Positions 1 through 7,794 are shown, counted from the stretch's first letter. The stretch is 64,000 nucleotides of DNA from JACKBK01 sp963707275 (GCA_963707275.1 CAVPPH010000014.1:29947-93946), one strand, 5' to 3'. Numbers and translations: made by a program. Notes: a model not told the origin generated them from the letters alone.

Positions 1-1
1 G

Positions 2-1006
2 GGCCGGCGCTGCGTGCTGCTGGGGGCGGCGTTGTGCCAACATGCCGACGGTGAGATTCTGGAGGTTTCGCTACAGGAGGCCGCCGAGGATGCCCCGTGC
101 CAGCGGCATCCCAGCCCGATTGTGATTGCCGCGGTGCCGCTGGTCAGCCGCGTTCAGATTATCGGCAGTCTTGTACTGGCGCAGTCGGCAGGTGACCAGC
201 AGCGCATGACGCTGGATGACATTGAACTGCTGCTGGCGGTCGCGCAGCAGCTTGGCCTGTCCATCGAAAACGCACGGCTGACCCAGGACGCCCAGGAGCG
301 TGAGCGGGTGCTGGCCGACCTGTTGCATCAAGTGGTGGAAGCGCAGGAGACGGAGCGGCAGCGTATTGCCCGCGAATTGCACGATGCCACCGGCCAGGCG
401 CTGACGGCCATCGCGCTGGGGCTGCGCGGTATGGAGTCGCAACTGGAACGCGGATCGGCCGACAGCACCGTGCTGACCTCGCAGGTGCGCGAGATCAAGT
501 CCTTCAGCACCAACGCGCTGGGCGAGTTGCGCCAGATTATCTCTGACCTGCGCCCGCCGATTTTGGACGACATGGGACTGGCTGCGGCGCTGAAGTGGTA
601 CGTTCAGGGCTTCGAGGGGCGGCGCGGCATTGCGGGCACATTCATTTTGGACGGTGAGCCGTTGCGTCTGCCGTCCGAATTTGAAACCGTCCTGTTTCGG
701 GTCGCCCAGGAGGCGCTGACCAATGTCGCGAAGCACGCCGGCGCGTCGGCTGTGACGGTCATGCTGCGCTTTGCGCCCGGGATGGTCTGCCTGCTGGTTG
801 AGGACGATGGCCGGGGCTTCGACGCCAACGCCCGCGGTCTGGGCGGCTGGGGCTTGTTGGGCATGCAGGAACGGGCATCGCTGCTGGGCGGGCAGTGCCT
901 GATCGACTCAAAGCCGGGCGAGGGAACGCGGGTCTGGACCACGGCGCCCTTGCCGGCCGAAACGTTGGAGACAGACTATGACGCCAGTGAAGTTGTTGTT
1001 GGTTGA
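2..1006 (+). CDS. GAF-domain sensor histidine kinase of the NarL/LiaS (HisKA_3) class, 5' end outside window
   Basis: The frame is open to the left edge, so the true start lies outside. The visible part carries the end of a GAF-like sensor domain (first ~100 residues), then a HisKA_3 dimerisation box (RIARELHDATGQ, phospho-acceptor His codon at 380-382) and an HATPase_c domain with N-box (NVAKHAGAS), G1 box (VEDDGRGFD) and a GGWGLLGM segment. This is the typical layout of kinases that phosphorylate NarL/FixJ response regulators, and the regulator gene overlaps its last 29 bases, which implies translational coupling. No membrane segment is visible, so the sensor part seen here is cytoplasmic. 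The signal is unknown; the position next to cytochrome genes suggests redox or electron-acceptor sensing, which is inference. Confidence 0.9.
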   Translation, partial: GRRCVLLGAALCQHADGEILEVSLQEAAEDAPCQRHPSPIVIAAVPLVSRVQIIGSLVLAQSAGDQQRMTLDDIELLLAVAQQLGLSIENARLTQDAQERERVLADLLHQVVEAQETERQRIARELHDATGQALTAIALGLRGMESQLERGSADSTVLTSQVREIKSFSTNALGELRQIISDLRPPILDDMGLAAALKWYVQGFEGRRGIAGTFILDGEPLRLPSEFETVLFRVAQEALTNVAKHAGASAVTVMLRFAPGMVCLLVEDDGRGFDANARGLGGWGLLGMQERASLLGGQCLIDSKPGEGTRVWTTAPLPAETLETDYDASEVVVG

Positions 1007-1640
1007 CGACCACGAGATCGTGCGCGCCGGGCTGCGCATGCTGTTCAGCGCCGAGCCGGATGTGCAGATCGTCGGCGAAGCTGCCAGCGGCCGCGAGGCC
1101 ATCGAGCAGGTTACGAAACTCGCGCCGGACGTGGTGCTGATGGATGTGGCGATGCCCGACATGAACGGCATCGAAGCGACCCGGCGAATCAAGGAGGCGT
1201 TCCCAAAGGTCGCGGTGCTGGCGTTGACGATGCATGAGGACGAGGAGTATTTCTTCGAGATGCTCAGCGCGGGCGCGTCGGGCTACGTGCCGAAGCGGGC
1301 CGCGCCAGATGACCTGCTTTCAGCGATCCGCGTCGTCAACCAGGGTGAGGTATTCATTTATCCCAGCATGGCCAGGTTGCTGGTGAAGGACTTCTTGCGG
1401 CGGGCCGAGGATACAACGCCTCCCGATACGGAACTGCTGACGCCGCGGGAACACGAGGTGTTGGGCTGGATTGCGGAGGGACTGACCAACCGCGAGATCG
1501 CCGAGCGGCTGGTGATCAGCTTCAAAACCGTGGACCGTCACCGCGAAAACATCATGCGCAAGCTGAATCTGCACAACCGGGTCGAACTGGTACGCTATGC
1601 CATCGAGAAGGGGCTGATCCCGGTGGGTTCGGACGGGTGA
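978..1640 (+). CDS. NarL/FixJ-family response regulator
   Basis: A 220-aa two-domain transcription factor. The receiver domain has the acidic pair in LLLVDDHEIV, phospho-acceptor Asp at about residue 56 in VVLMDVAMPD, the conserved Thr in ALTMHE and Lys in GYVPKRA. A LuxR-type helix-turn-helix follows (LTPREHEVLGWIAEGLTNRE, then FKTVDRHRENIM). Length and order are normal for the family. It starts inside the end of the histidine kinase gene and is its evident partner. Candidate targets are the neighbouring cytochrome genes, three of whose upstream regions share a GGTAATT element. That link is inferred, not shown. Confidence 0.93.
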   Translation: MTPVKLLLVDDHEIVRAGLRMLFSAEPDVQIVGEAASGREAIEQVTKLAPDVVLMDVAMPDMNGIEATRRIKEAFPKVAVLALTMHEDEEYFFEMLSAGASGYVPKRAAPDDLLSAIRVVNQGEVFIYPSMARLLVKDFLRRAEDTTPPDTELLTPREHEVLGWIAEGLTNREIAERLVISFKTVDRHRENIMRKLNLHNRVELVRYAIEKGLIPVGSDG

Positions 1641-1642
1641 GC

Positions 1643-1693
1643 GGTGATCGGTAAGCAGTGAACAGTGAACAGTGAACAGTCAGCAGTCAACAG
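1643..1693 (+). repeat. Heptanucleotide tandem repeat, locus A
   Basis: Directly after the regulator stop codon come about seven 7-base units: GGTGATC, GGTAAGC, AGTGAAC three times, AGTCAGC, AGTCAAC. The period is exactly 7 and units drift by one or two bases. The same kind of unit recurs inside a methyltransferase gene at 61769-61800. Confidence 0.85.
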
Positions 1694-1723
1694 AGCGAAA
1701 GCCGCGGCTATAGGGCAAAGATG

Positions 1724-1735
1724 GGGTAATTACCC
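1724..1735. promoter_or_regulatory. Perfect palindrome GGGTAATTACCC, candidate operator
   Basis: A 12-bp perfect palindrome just upstream of the -35 element of the promoter for the gene at 1773, centred near -43 of the predicted start of transcription. Related sequences lie at 7741-7754 and 14498-14509. A binding site for one of the two NarL-type regulators is a reasonable guess only. Confidence 0.45.
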
Positions 1736-1737
1736 GA

Positions 1738-1766
1738 TTGAATCTGAGGTCTGCCCATGATATGCT
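1738..1766 (+). promoter_or_regulatory. Promoter TTGAAT-N17-TATGCT giving a leaderless transcript
   Basis: -35 TTGAAT at 1738-1743 and -10 TATGCT at 1761-1766, spacer 17. Six bases separate the -10 from the ATG at 1773, so transcription should begin at the start codon itself; no Shine-Dalgarno is present. The same geometry is seen for radA and the flippase gene. Confidence 0.55.
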
Positions 1767-1772
1767 GGAGTC

Positions 1773-2204
1773 ATGGAAAGCCTGACAAACATCTGGTCAA
1801 TTGCATTGCTCTTTGTCCTGCGCCTGGGCGTGCCGTTGCTGGTCACTCTGGCTCTCGCCTACCTTCTCAAGCGGTTGGATGCCCGCTGGCAGGCCGAGGC
1901 CAGGGAAGAGCGCCGCTCCAGGGAAGCCGCGGCTGCCAGCAAGCCGGTGACAGTCCCGAAGGCTGTCGGGCAACGCCCGCTTCAGCCGCTGATTGCTCTG
2001 GACTCGTCTGGCGCGCTGCCCTGCTGGATGGTCAAGGGTTGCACCGATGCGATGCGAGCCGCCTGCGCCGCGACACACCAACCCACCGTCCCTTGCTGGC
2101 AGGCCCGCACGACTGCCGAAGGGCGGCTGCCGGCGGAGTGCAAGGGCTGCGACCAGCACATTCCGATGCCGTACGTGATGACCGAAACGAGGATGCTGCA
2201 TTAG
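1773..2204 (+). CDS. Membrane-anchored Cys-rich protein with a CW...PCW...CxxC domain
   Basis: A 143-aa protein: one N-terminal membrane helix (about residues 8-32, containing VLRLGVPLL), a basic/charged linker, then a C-terminal domain with paired Cys-Trp motifs (LPCWMVKGC, a lone C, VPCWQAR, ECKGC). This Cys pattern resembles the metal- or Fe-S-binding 'CW...C...PCW...CxxC' domain found near signalling and redox proteins; the identity of any metal is unknown. It lies 7 bases before an octaheme cytochrome gene, so the two are probably co-translated. Its membrane helix resembles the 42-aa protein at 7407-7535, which also precedes an octaheme gene. Function not established; a membrane partner or maturation factor for the cytochrome is possible. 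Confidence 0.7.
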   Translation: MESLTNIWSIALLFVLRLGVPLLVTLALAYLLKRLDARWQAEAREERRSREAAAASKPVTVPKAVGQRPLQPLIALDSSGALPCWMVKGCTDAMRAACAATHQPTVPCWQARTTAEGRLPAECKGCDQHIPMPYVMTETRMLH

Positions 2205-2211
2205 CGGACCG

Positions 2212-2982
2212 ATGAACATTCCCGCAAAGACCCGGTGGCGTCGCCTCAGCCCGTGGATGGCGATCCTCCTGACAGCGCTGATTGGCTCGGCGACCATTCT
2301 GCTCACGGCTCTTTTGCAGCCGGGAGCAGTTGTGGTTGCCGGTGACTCGCTGGGCGCCGCTGCCAGCGCTGTGGGAGCGTTCCAGGGTCCGCAGCACTGC
2401 GCCGAATGCCACGCCGCCGAGTTCTACTCATGGGCGGGGACGACCCACGCGCAGGCCTCTTTCGATCCGATCTTTCAGGCCTATCTCCAGGGGGTCGAGA
2501 ACCAGGGCGAGTGTTTTGCCTGTCACACCACCGGGTACAACACACAGACCGGCCAGTTTGTCACTGCCGGCGTGACCTGTGAGTCGTGCCACGGGCCGTA
2601 TCGCGACGACCATCCTGGCCAGAGCATGGAGATCGCCACCGCGGACGAACTGTGTGGCACCTGTCACAAGAGTACGGTCGCCGAGTGGCGCACGAGCAAC
2701 CACGGCCAGGCCGGCATCGCCTGCGTCGCCTGCCACGAAGTACACAGCCAGAAGACGCATATGCAGACCAACAGCGACGCCCTCTGCGCCGGTTGCCATG
2801 TGCGTGACGCGGAGGATTCCCTCCATCAGGCTCATCAGACAGCCGCCGTCGGCTGCATCAGTTGCCATGTCGCCCGCCCGGCGTTCGATGCCAGCGCGGC
2901 GGTCAGCGGCATGGCCGTGACCGGCCACTCCTTCGACGCTGAGCCAGGGGTTTGCGTCGATTGCCACGCGGATCAACCGTAA
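2212..2982 (+). CDS. Octaheme c-type cytochrome, membrane anchored
   Basis: A 256-aa exported protein with an N-terminal hydrophobic segment (about residues 14-36) and eight CXXCH motifs: CAECH, CFACH, CESCH, CGTCH, CVACH, CAGCH, CISCH, CVDCH. Scattered His residues (for example NHGQAG, HSFDAE) could be distal ligands. Spacing and flanks match the octaheme protein at 6404-7367 nearly motif for motif (AGVTCESCHGP against AGVTCEACHGP), so they are paralogues. The gene follows the Cys-rich membrane protein by 7 bases. An electron-transfer role outside the membrane is likely from the family; partner and acceptor are unknown. The frame is intact, unlike most cytochromes in this window. Confidence 0.88.
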   Translation: MNIPAKTRWRRLSPWMAILLTALIGSATILLTALLQPGAVVVAGDSLGAAASAVGAFQGPQHCAECHAAEFYSWAGTTHAQASFDPIFQAYLQGVENQGECFACHTTGYNTQTGQFVTAGVTCESCHGPYRDDHPGQSMEIATADELCGTCHKSTVAEWRTSNHGQAGIACVACHEVHSQKTHMQTNSDALCAGCHVRDAEDSLHQAHQTAAVGCISCHVARPAFDASAAVSGMAVTGHSFDAEPGVCVDCHADQP

Positions 2983-3035
2983 TTCCTCTTTCACCTTCCC
3001 GAAAAGTAACTGCTCAGTCTTCACTTTTGCGTGAC

Positions 3036-3051
3036 TCCCGCGGAGGCGGGA
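3036..3051. repeat. Small REP-like hairpin (TCCCGC...GCGGGA)
   Basis: An inverted repeat CTCCCGC-GGAG-GCGGGAA in the 322-base gap 2983-3304. It resembles the better-formed GTCATTCCCGC hairpin at 10502-10527 and may be a decayed member of the same dispersed family. The rest of the gap holds a promoter and a long untranslated leader. Confidence 0.4.
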
Positions 3052-3113
3052 ACACCTGTACTGCGCGCAGGCGCAAGTGTGTCGAGTGAGTTGCCCCGAA
3101 AAGTGATTCGCGC

Positions 3114-3142
3114 TTGCATAAGGGGGAGGCACGCGCTATAAT
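3114..3142 (+). promoter_or_regulatory. Promoter TTGCAT-N17-TATAAT for the secreted protein gene
   Basis: -35 TTGCAT at 3114-3119 and consensus -10 TATAAT at 3137-3142 with spacer 17. The transcript would have a leader of about 155 bases before the ATG at 3305. In that leader a strong AAGGAG (3204-3209) precedes GTG at 3217, opening a five-codon frame that ends Pro-Pro-stop at 3234. Confidence 0.55.
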
Positions 3143-3304
3143 CAGCCCGTTCCCTTCTGGCCGGGAATAACCCGCTTCCTGGCCCCCGCTTGTCTGCCAG
3201 CGAAAGGAGAATCCCCGTGCTACAGCCACCCTGATCGGACCCTGGCACAGGTCACCCCGTCTCTCCGCTTCGGTTCAGCCCACCTGTTTGGAGGAACATC
3301 AACC

Positions 3305-4243
3305 ATGAAACGGACATCAGTTGCTCTGCTTGTTGTTGTCGTGCTGCTGGCGCTTGTGAGCGTCTCAGTGGCCGGCGCCACCCCGCTTTATCCACCTACT
3401 GACGACGGCCCGACCGGTTCTACTGCGCAGTCAGCGCCCGGTCCATTTTCACCCTCGCCGATCAATCCCGACGCAGTTCTTTGGGACAACGGGCCGCTGG
3501 TAAACAGCCCCGGTACCGGACCTGGCGGCTCCGACGAAAGCGTCGCCATGAACATCACCTACGGTTTGACCAGCCGTGGTTCAAATGTCAGTGCGCTGGC
3601 AAACGCCCAAATCGCCGACAACTTTACCGTTGCCGACAGCGGCGGGTGGAATATCACTGGAATCACGTTCTTCATCTACATGGGCGGCGGTCCGCCCACG
3701 ACGCCCTCGCCTTTTACTGCGATCAACTTCCAGATCTGGGACGGTCCGCCGGATGACGCCGGCAGCACAGTGGTGTACGGCGACACGATCACGAATCGTC
3801 TGTCCAGCACGACCTGGGCCAACATGTACAGGCGACTGGAGTTTGAGCCGCAGGATACGACCCGGCCGGTGTTCTATCTGCAATCTGCTGACAGTTTCAC
3901 CTTGCCGGCCGGCGACTATTGGCTTGACTGGGAGGCCGATGGCGACGCGCTTTACTCCGGTCCCTGGCAGCCGCCAGTGACTATCGACGGCCAGACGTCC
4001 ACCGGCAACGCCAAGCAGTTCTTTGGTGACGCATGGCAGGAAGTGCTCGACTCGGGCCTGGGCACGCCGTTAGGCGTTCCGTTCGTCATCGAGGGAACCG
4101 TTAATCCGCCGACCGCGGTCACCCTCAGTTCGTTGACCAGCGACAGCGGGAGCAATGTGCTCGCGATCTGGTTTGCAATTCTGATGCTGGGCGTGACAGC
4201 GTTTGCTGGCCTGACGCTCGGTCGCAGACGCCTTGCTCGCTGA
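3305..4243 (+). CDS. Secreted surface protein with C-terminal membrane anchor, function unknown
   Basis: A 312-aa protein with a clear signal peptide (KRTS then a hydrophobic run, cleavage likely after VAGA). It is rich in Gly, Ser, Thr and Asp, and ends in a hydrophobic helix plus basic tail (LGVTAFAGLTLGRRRLAR), the layout of a surface protein held by its C terminus. The middle (FTVADSGGWNITGITFFIY, YWLDWEADGD) has the look of a beta-sandwich exoprotein; no catalytic motif was recognised. Start chosen because GGAGG lies 10 bases upstream. Flanked by its own promoter and a strong hairpin, it is a single-gene transcription unit. Confidence 0.8.
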   Translation: MKRTSVALLVVVVLLALVSVSVAGATPLYPPTDDGPTGSTAQSAPGPFSPSPINPDAVLWDNGPLVNSPGTGPGGSDESVAMNITYGLTSRGSNVSALANAQIADNFTVADSGGWNITGITFFIYMGGGPPTTPSPFTAINFQIWDGPPDDAGSTVVYGDTITNRLSSTTWANMYRRLEFEPQDTTRPVFYLQSADSFTLPAGDYWLDWEADGDALYSGPWQPPVTIDGQTSTGNAKQFFGDAWQEVLDSGLGTPLGVPFVIEGTVNPPTAVTLSSLTSDSGSNVLAIWFAILMLGVTAFAGLTLGRRRLAR

Positions 4244-4270
4244 CATTCACTGACTTGGTGGTAACAAGAA

Positions 4271-4304
4271 CAGGGCCTCGACCGAGCGTATGGTCGAGGC
4301 CCTG
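4271..4304. terminator. Bidirectional hairpin terminator
   Basis: CAGGGCCTCGACC pairs perfectly with GGTCGAGGCCCTG around an 8-base loop. It lies between the convergent genes ending at 4243 and 4343. No T-run follows. Confidence 0.7.
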
Positions 4305-4342
4305 TGTGTGAGAAGCTCGGGGTTGAGACCGAAAGCGCCTGT

Positions 4343-5521
4343 CTAGTCCGAACTGGCGTGGTGTGGCGTATCGTCGCTTTCGAAGATGTTGAGCAGGCGC
4401 ACTCCCAGTATCCAAGCCAGCGCGGCCGCGGCAAGTATGCCGGCTGTGGTCAGCCACTCGATCGGATGCGGGAAGTAGCTGGTGCCGGGAGGCAGTAGCT
4501 GAGCGAACATGGTGGCGTCGAAGCGGTTCATCAACACACCCAGCAGGATCAGCATCAGGGCGATGCCAGTGCGTTGCAGGCTCTTGCGGCCGGACACGAG
4601 GATCAGTACGGCCGGCAGGGCAACGAACAGCAACAGCTCTGTCCACCAGAGGGCTGCGAACCGGGTCGGCGAAAGCGCCAGACCGACGTCACCAGACACG
4701 ACCACCTCGCCTAGCTTCAGCGCCAGGTAGACCAGCGACACGACAGCAGCGCCGCGTGCCAGCCCGAAGATGATCTTGGGCTGTACCGGCTTGCGCGCCA
4801 GCCGCGCGGCCAGCCAGTAGACCACGGCTGCCAGGCTCAGCCCGGCCATGACCGACGAGATCAGGAACATCAGCGGCAGCAGCGGTGTGTACCACAGCGC
4901 ATGCAGGCGGTAGGGCATGTTCAGGTACAACGTGCCCAGCGTCGACTGATGCAGCGTGGAAAGGGTCACGCCCAGGATGGCAACCGGCAGCATGATGCGC
5001 TCCAACAGCCGCGGCAGTTTCTCGATCCGCTTCCAGCGCAGCTTTTCCACAATGAACGGACTTGTCTCGATGACCAGCACGGTTGTGTAGAGCAGAACAC
5101 ACCAACTGATCTCGAACAGTGGCGAGTGGGGGTTCCAGAAAAGGATGAAGTTGTAGAAACGGTCCGGCCGGCCCAGGTCCAGCACCAGCAGCAGCAAAAC
5201 AGCGACGTAGCCTGCCAACCCGGCCAGGATAGCCGGCCGCACCGCGGCGTGGTATTCGTGACGGCGCAGGATGTGCGCCACGGCCGCCATGGTGAACCCG
5301 ACGCCTGCCAGCGCGATCAGGCCGAAGTCGAACCCGATCCAGATGCCCCAGGAATAGGAGTCGCTCAGGTTTGTCGTTGCGCCCAGGCCCAGCACCAGCC
5401 GGGCGATTCCGGCCACTGCACCGACGACTACCATCATGGCCAGAAGCACCACGGCCATCCGCCGGTCCAGCACCGGCACGGCGCTGGACGATCGTCGCTC
5501 AACGCCTAATTCAGCGGTCAT
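4343..5521 (-). CDS. HybB/NrfD-family integral membrane quinone-reactive subunit
   Basis: A 392-aa polytopic protein with about ten hydrophobic helices. Segments such as YSWGIWIGFDFGLIALAG, FILFWNPHSPLFEISWC, HQSTLGTLYLNMPYRLHALW and FPHPIEWLTTAGILAAAALA are typical of HybB, the NrfD-like membrane anchor that passes electrons between the quinone pool and a periplasmic Fe-S subunit. Its start overlaps the end of the HybA-like gene by 11 bases, so both belong to the operon 7535-4343. No hydrogenase subunits are present; the octaheme cytochrome upstream is the likely third subunit. Menaquinol oxidation or menaquinone reduction is inferred. Confidence 0.88.
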   Translation of the reverse strand: MTAELGVERRSSSAVPVLDRRMAVVLLAMMVVVGAVAGIARLVLGLGATTNLSDSYSWGIWIGFDFGLIALAGVGFTMAAVAHILRRHEYHAAVRPAILAGLAGYVAVLLLLVLDLGRPDRFYNFILFWNPHSPLFEISWCVLLYTTVLVIETSPFIVEKLRWKRIEKLPRLLERIMLPVAILGVTLSTLHQSTLGTLYLNMPYRLHALWYTPLLPLMFLISSVMAGLSLAAVVYWLAARLARKPVQPKIIFGLARGAAVVSLVYLALKLGEVVVSGDVGLALSPTRFAALWWTELLLFVALPAVLILVSGRKSLQRTGIALMLILLGVLMNRFDATMFAQLLPPGTSYFPHPIEWLTTAGILAAAALAWILGVRLLNIFESDDTPHHASSD

Positions 5522-6407
5522 GGGTCACCTCTTCTGCAACTGCCTGGGGCTGGGCGAGGAACTCGCGTCGCTTCGCCAGCCAATAGACGCCGCTGGCCAG
5601 TGCCGCTACCGTCAAGCCAATCATCGGTGTCTTCTTCATCATCGCTTCTGCATAATGGGAGGGCGCCTGCGAGTCCAGTGTCGGCAGTCCCATCGCTGCA
5701 AACGGCACGCCGGAAAGGTAGAGGATGGACGTTCCGCCCGCCTCCGCCTCGCCGTAAACCTGCTCGATGTAGCGGCCGGCGTTGGTGTCGATCTGGGCAT
5801 GGGCCTGTGCCAGCAGATTGCTGCGTTGCCCGAAACGCAGCGCTCCGGTGGGACAGCCGGCAACGCAGGCTGGCTGTTGGCCCTCTTCGAGTCGCGAGAT
5901 ACAGAATTGGCACTTGTGGATCAGTCCCAACGGGTTCTCCCAGTCGTAGGTTGGCACACCAAATGGACACGCATATTGGCAATAGCGGCAGCCGATGCAC
6001 TTCTTGTCGTTGTAGACCACCGGGCCATCAGCTGATTTCGTGAGCGCGCCCACCGTGCAGGCCGAGACACAAGCCGGATGGAGGCAGTGCATACACTGGC
6101 GCTTGATGGGCATCTGCTGTTCGACGCCGGTGTCGCTGACGACCTGCCGCCGGTCGACGAAGCTGTAGGCATCGCTGTTCAGGTTGACAGGAACAGCGTC
6201 CGGTTCCGGGCGCTGATTGGCTTCTTTGCAGGCCAGCGCACACGAGTCACAGCCGTTGCACCGCGTCAGGTCAACCAGGACACCCCATAAGTCGATGGCG
6301 ACGGGTTCTGAGGCACGGACCGGCTCAACCGCAGTGGCTGCCAGGGCCGAAGCTGCGCCGACGCCGGCGCCAATCAAGAAACTCCGTCGGGAGATGACAT
6401 CGGTCAT
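5511..6407 (-). CDS. HybA-like 4Fe-4S ferredoxin subunit with Tat signal
   Basis: A 298-aa protein starting at the ATG at 6407, chosen because GGAAGGAG lies just upstream and the Tat motif SRRSFLIG follows within the first residues. It has four cysteine clusters: CNGCDSCALAC, CMHCLHPACVSAC, CIGCRYCQYACPFGVP and CQFCISRL...CVAGC, enough for four [4Fe-4S] clusters. A C-terminal hydrophobic helix (MIGLTVAALASGVYWLAKR) is usual for HybA. It passes electrons between the HybB-like membrane subunit and the octaheme cytochrome. It overlaps the upstream cytochrome gene by 4 bases and the downstream hybB-like gene by 11, which indicates tight coupling. Confidence 0.9.
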   Translation of the reverse strand: MTDVISRRSFLIGAGVGAASALAATAVEPVRASEPVAIDLWGVLVDLTRCNGCDSCALACKEANQRPEPDAVPVNLNSDAYSFVDRRQVVSDTGVEQQMPIKRQCMHCLHPACVSACTVGALTKSADGPVVYNDKKCIGCRYCQYACPFGVPTYDWENPLGLIHKCQFCISRLEEGQQPACVAGCPTGALRFGQRSNLLAQAHAQIDTNAGRYIEQVYGEAEAGGTSILYLSGVPFAAMGLPTLDSQAPSHYAEAMMKKTPMIGLTVAALASGVYWLAKRREFLAQPQAVAEEVTHDR

Positions 6408-7367
6408 GACCGGCTCCTTCCTACCCGTTGCAGCAGGAAGCCGGCGATCAGCACGAACAGGATACCTGCCATGCCGCCAACGCCGATGCCCAGCCCGAAA
6501 CTCAGGGCGGTGGCGCCTTGCAGCCACTGGCGGTTGCTGGTTTCGGCAACGATCAGCGCCGCGGTAGTTTCGGCTGAAGTCTGGCTGGTCGAGGCGAAGG
6601 AAGGTTTCCAGTTAGCACTGACCGCAGCGGCGTCGGTCGAATCTGCGTGGAAGGTGTCGCTGTGGCACAACTCGCAAGCTGCAGTGTCTACGGAGAACTC
6701 GTGGCTGGGCGATGGCATGGCGCCATCCAGCGAAACCGCAGTGACCGCGGGCGAGGTGTGGCAGTCAATACAGGCGATGGCTGCCTGGGCGTGCGCGCTG
6801 TGCCCGCTGTCCAGCAGCCGATCGCTGTGGCAGGACTTCGCACAGTTTTTGGTCGTCCAGACGCAGGTTCTGGGTGTGGGACTTGTGACAGCCGATACAC
6901 TGCACGCCCGCTTCGCCGTGGGCGGTGGTTTGCCACTCGGCGTGGGTGTCGACATGGCAGTCGCTACACACCGACGAGTCGACGTCGAGCTGCATGTCGC
7001 CAAACTCGGGGTGTCCTGTGACCAACGGGCCGTGGCATGCTTCGCAGGTCACGCCGGCGGCCGGCATGGGCGCCGCAGCGTCGAAGCTGGTGGTGTGGCA
7101 AGTCAGGCAATCACAGGCAGGATCGCTGGCGTTCTGACAGGTCAGGTTTTCGTGACCGCTCAGCGCATCCATGGCCGAGGCATGGGGCGAATTGCGCCAG
7201 TCGCGGACTTCCTCTTGATGGCAGAGGGCGCAGGTGGTGGGATCAACGGGCGATGGCTGATCGGCTGAAACGGCTTGTGTTGCCAGTAGAAACAGACCGA
7301 TCGCAACCAGGACGATGGCCCACCGCGCGCCTCTGGCTGTCAACTTGGGCTGCATGCCAGATAGCAT
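6404..7367 (-). CDS. Octaheme c-type cytochrome with C-terminal membrane helix (frame interrupted once)
   Basis: Starts at ATG 7367 with AAGGAGG seven bases upstream. A signal peptide (ending ATQAVSA) is followed by CALCH, CLTCH, CEACH, CSDCH, CIGCH, a sixth motif at the frame break, CIDCH and CELCH, then a Ser/Thr/Ala stretch and a C-terminal helix (GLGIGVGGMAGILFVLIAGF). At about 6843 the minus-strand reads TGCGAAGTCCTGCCAC; dropping one G restores CKSCH and joins the frames 6765-7367 and 6404-7003. With that correction the protein is about 320 aa with eight hemes. It is paralogous to the cytochrome at 2212-2982. It heads the Fe-S/HybB membrane module and overlaps the next gene by 4 bases. 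Confidence 0.83.
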
Positions 7368-7406
7368 GGCTTGCCTCCTTAATATCTGAACGCAAGGGCA
7401 GCCGCG

Positions 7407-7535
7407 TTACGGCTGCAGGGTTTGAACGCGGCGGGCCAGGGTGGTCAGCAGCAAGAACAACAGGATCGGCACACCCAATCGCAGCACGGTCAGGATGAGC
7501 AGGGTGAGAAACTCCGCAGTCTCCATGGTGAACAT
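7407..7535 (-). CDS. 42-residue single-pass membrane protein
   Basis: A small gene: ATG at 7535, stop at 7407, with GAAGGAGG eight bases before the start. The product has a short N-terminal segment (MFTMETAEF), one long hydrophobic helix containing VLRLGVPILLFLLL, then ARRVQTLQP. The helix matches the N-terminal anchor of the protein at 1773-2204 (VLRLGVPLLVTLAL), and both genes sit directly before an octaheme cytochrome gene. It lies 39 bases before the octaheme start at 7367, in the same operon. It may be an anchor or assembly subunit of the membrane complex. A strong ribosome site and the paralogue support it as real. Confidence 0.72.
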   Translation of the reverse strand: MFTMETAEFLTLLILTVLRLGVPILLFLLLTTLARRVQTLQP

Positions 7536-7579
7536 AGTTAGCCTCCTTCGGTCCGTCAGGTGATGCGTCTGTGGTCTTG

Positions 7580-7610
7580 TCAGTGGTTGAGTCGGTTGGT
7601 CAACCGCTGA
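7580..7610. repeat. Imperfect inverted repeat in the operon leader
   Basis: TCAGTGGTTGA and TCAACCGCTGA (10 of 11 pairs) flank a 9-base loop. It lies in the ~100-base leader between the minus-strand promoter at 7644-7672 and the start codon at 7535, so the mRNA could fold here. Regulatory use is unproven. Confidence 0.4.
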
Positions 7611-7643
7611 ATCTACCTGGACGCTGAATGGTTTTCTACTATC

Positions 7644-7672
7644 AGTGTAATTGGTCAGAGCCTTGTTTTCAA
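7644..7672 (-). promoter_or_regulatory. Promoter TTGAAA-N17-TACACT for the octaheme/HybA/HybB operon
   Basis: On the minus strand, -35 TTGAAA (7672-7667) and -10 TACACT (7649-7644), spacer 17, about 100 bases before the first start codon at 7535. It is divergent to the promoter at 7795-7823. Confidence 0.45.
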
Positions 7673-7740
7673 TCGGGAGTTGTCCCCAAGTTTTCTACCA
7701 TATGGGGTTGCGCCGCGTGGGGTTTCAGCGCGCGTCGCAT

Positions 7741-7754
7741 GGGTAATTTGCCCC
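7741..7754. promoter_or_regulatory. GGGTAATTTGCCCC element, candidate operator
   Basis: An imperfect palindrome sharing GGTAATT with 1724-1735 and 14498-14509. It lies between two divergent promoters in the 493-base gap 7536-8028 of the cytochrome island. Confidence 0.4.
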
Positions 7755-7782
7755 ATGGAAATGCGGAGAATACCCCAGAATA

Positions 7783-7794
7783 TGATCTATATCA
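7783..7794. promoter_or_regulatory. FNR/CRP-type box TGAT-CTAT-ATCA
   Basis: TGATCTATATCA is a perfect dyad that fits the FNR/DNR core TGAT-N4-ATCA. Its centre (7788.5) is 41.5 bases before the predicted transcription start at 7830, the class II activator position known for FNR and CRP. This supports oxygen or nitrogen-oxide control of the decaheme gene. Confidence 0.6.

Noticed and set aside
1643..1693. CRISPR array
   Set aside because: Units are 7 bases with no spacers; it is a short tandem repeat.
4343..6407. Membrane-bound [NiFe] hydrogenase operon
   Set aside because: HybA/HybB-like subunits are present but no large or small hydrogenase subunit; an octaheme cytochrome takes that place.
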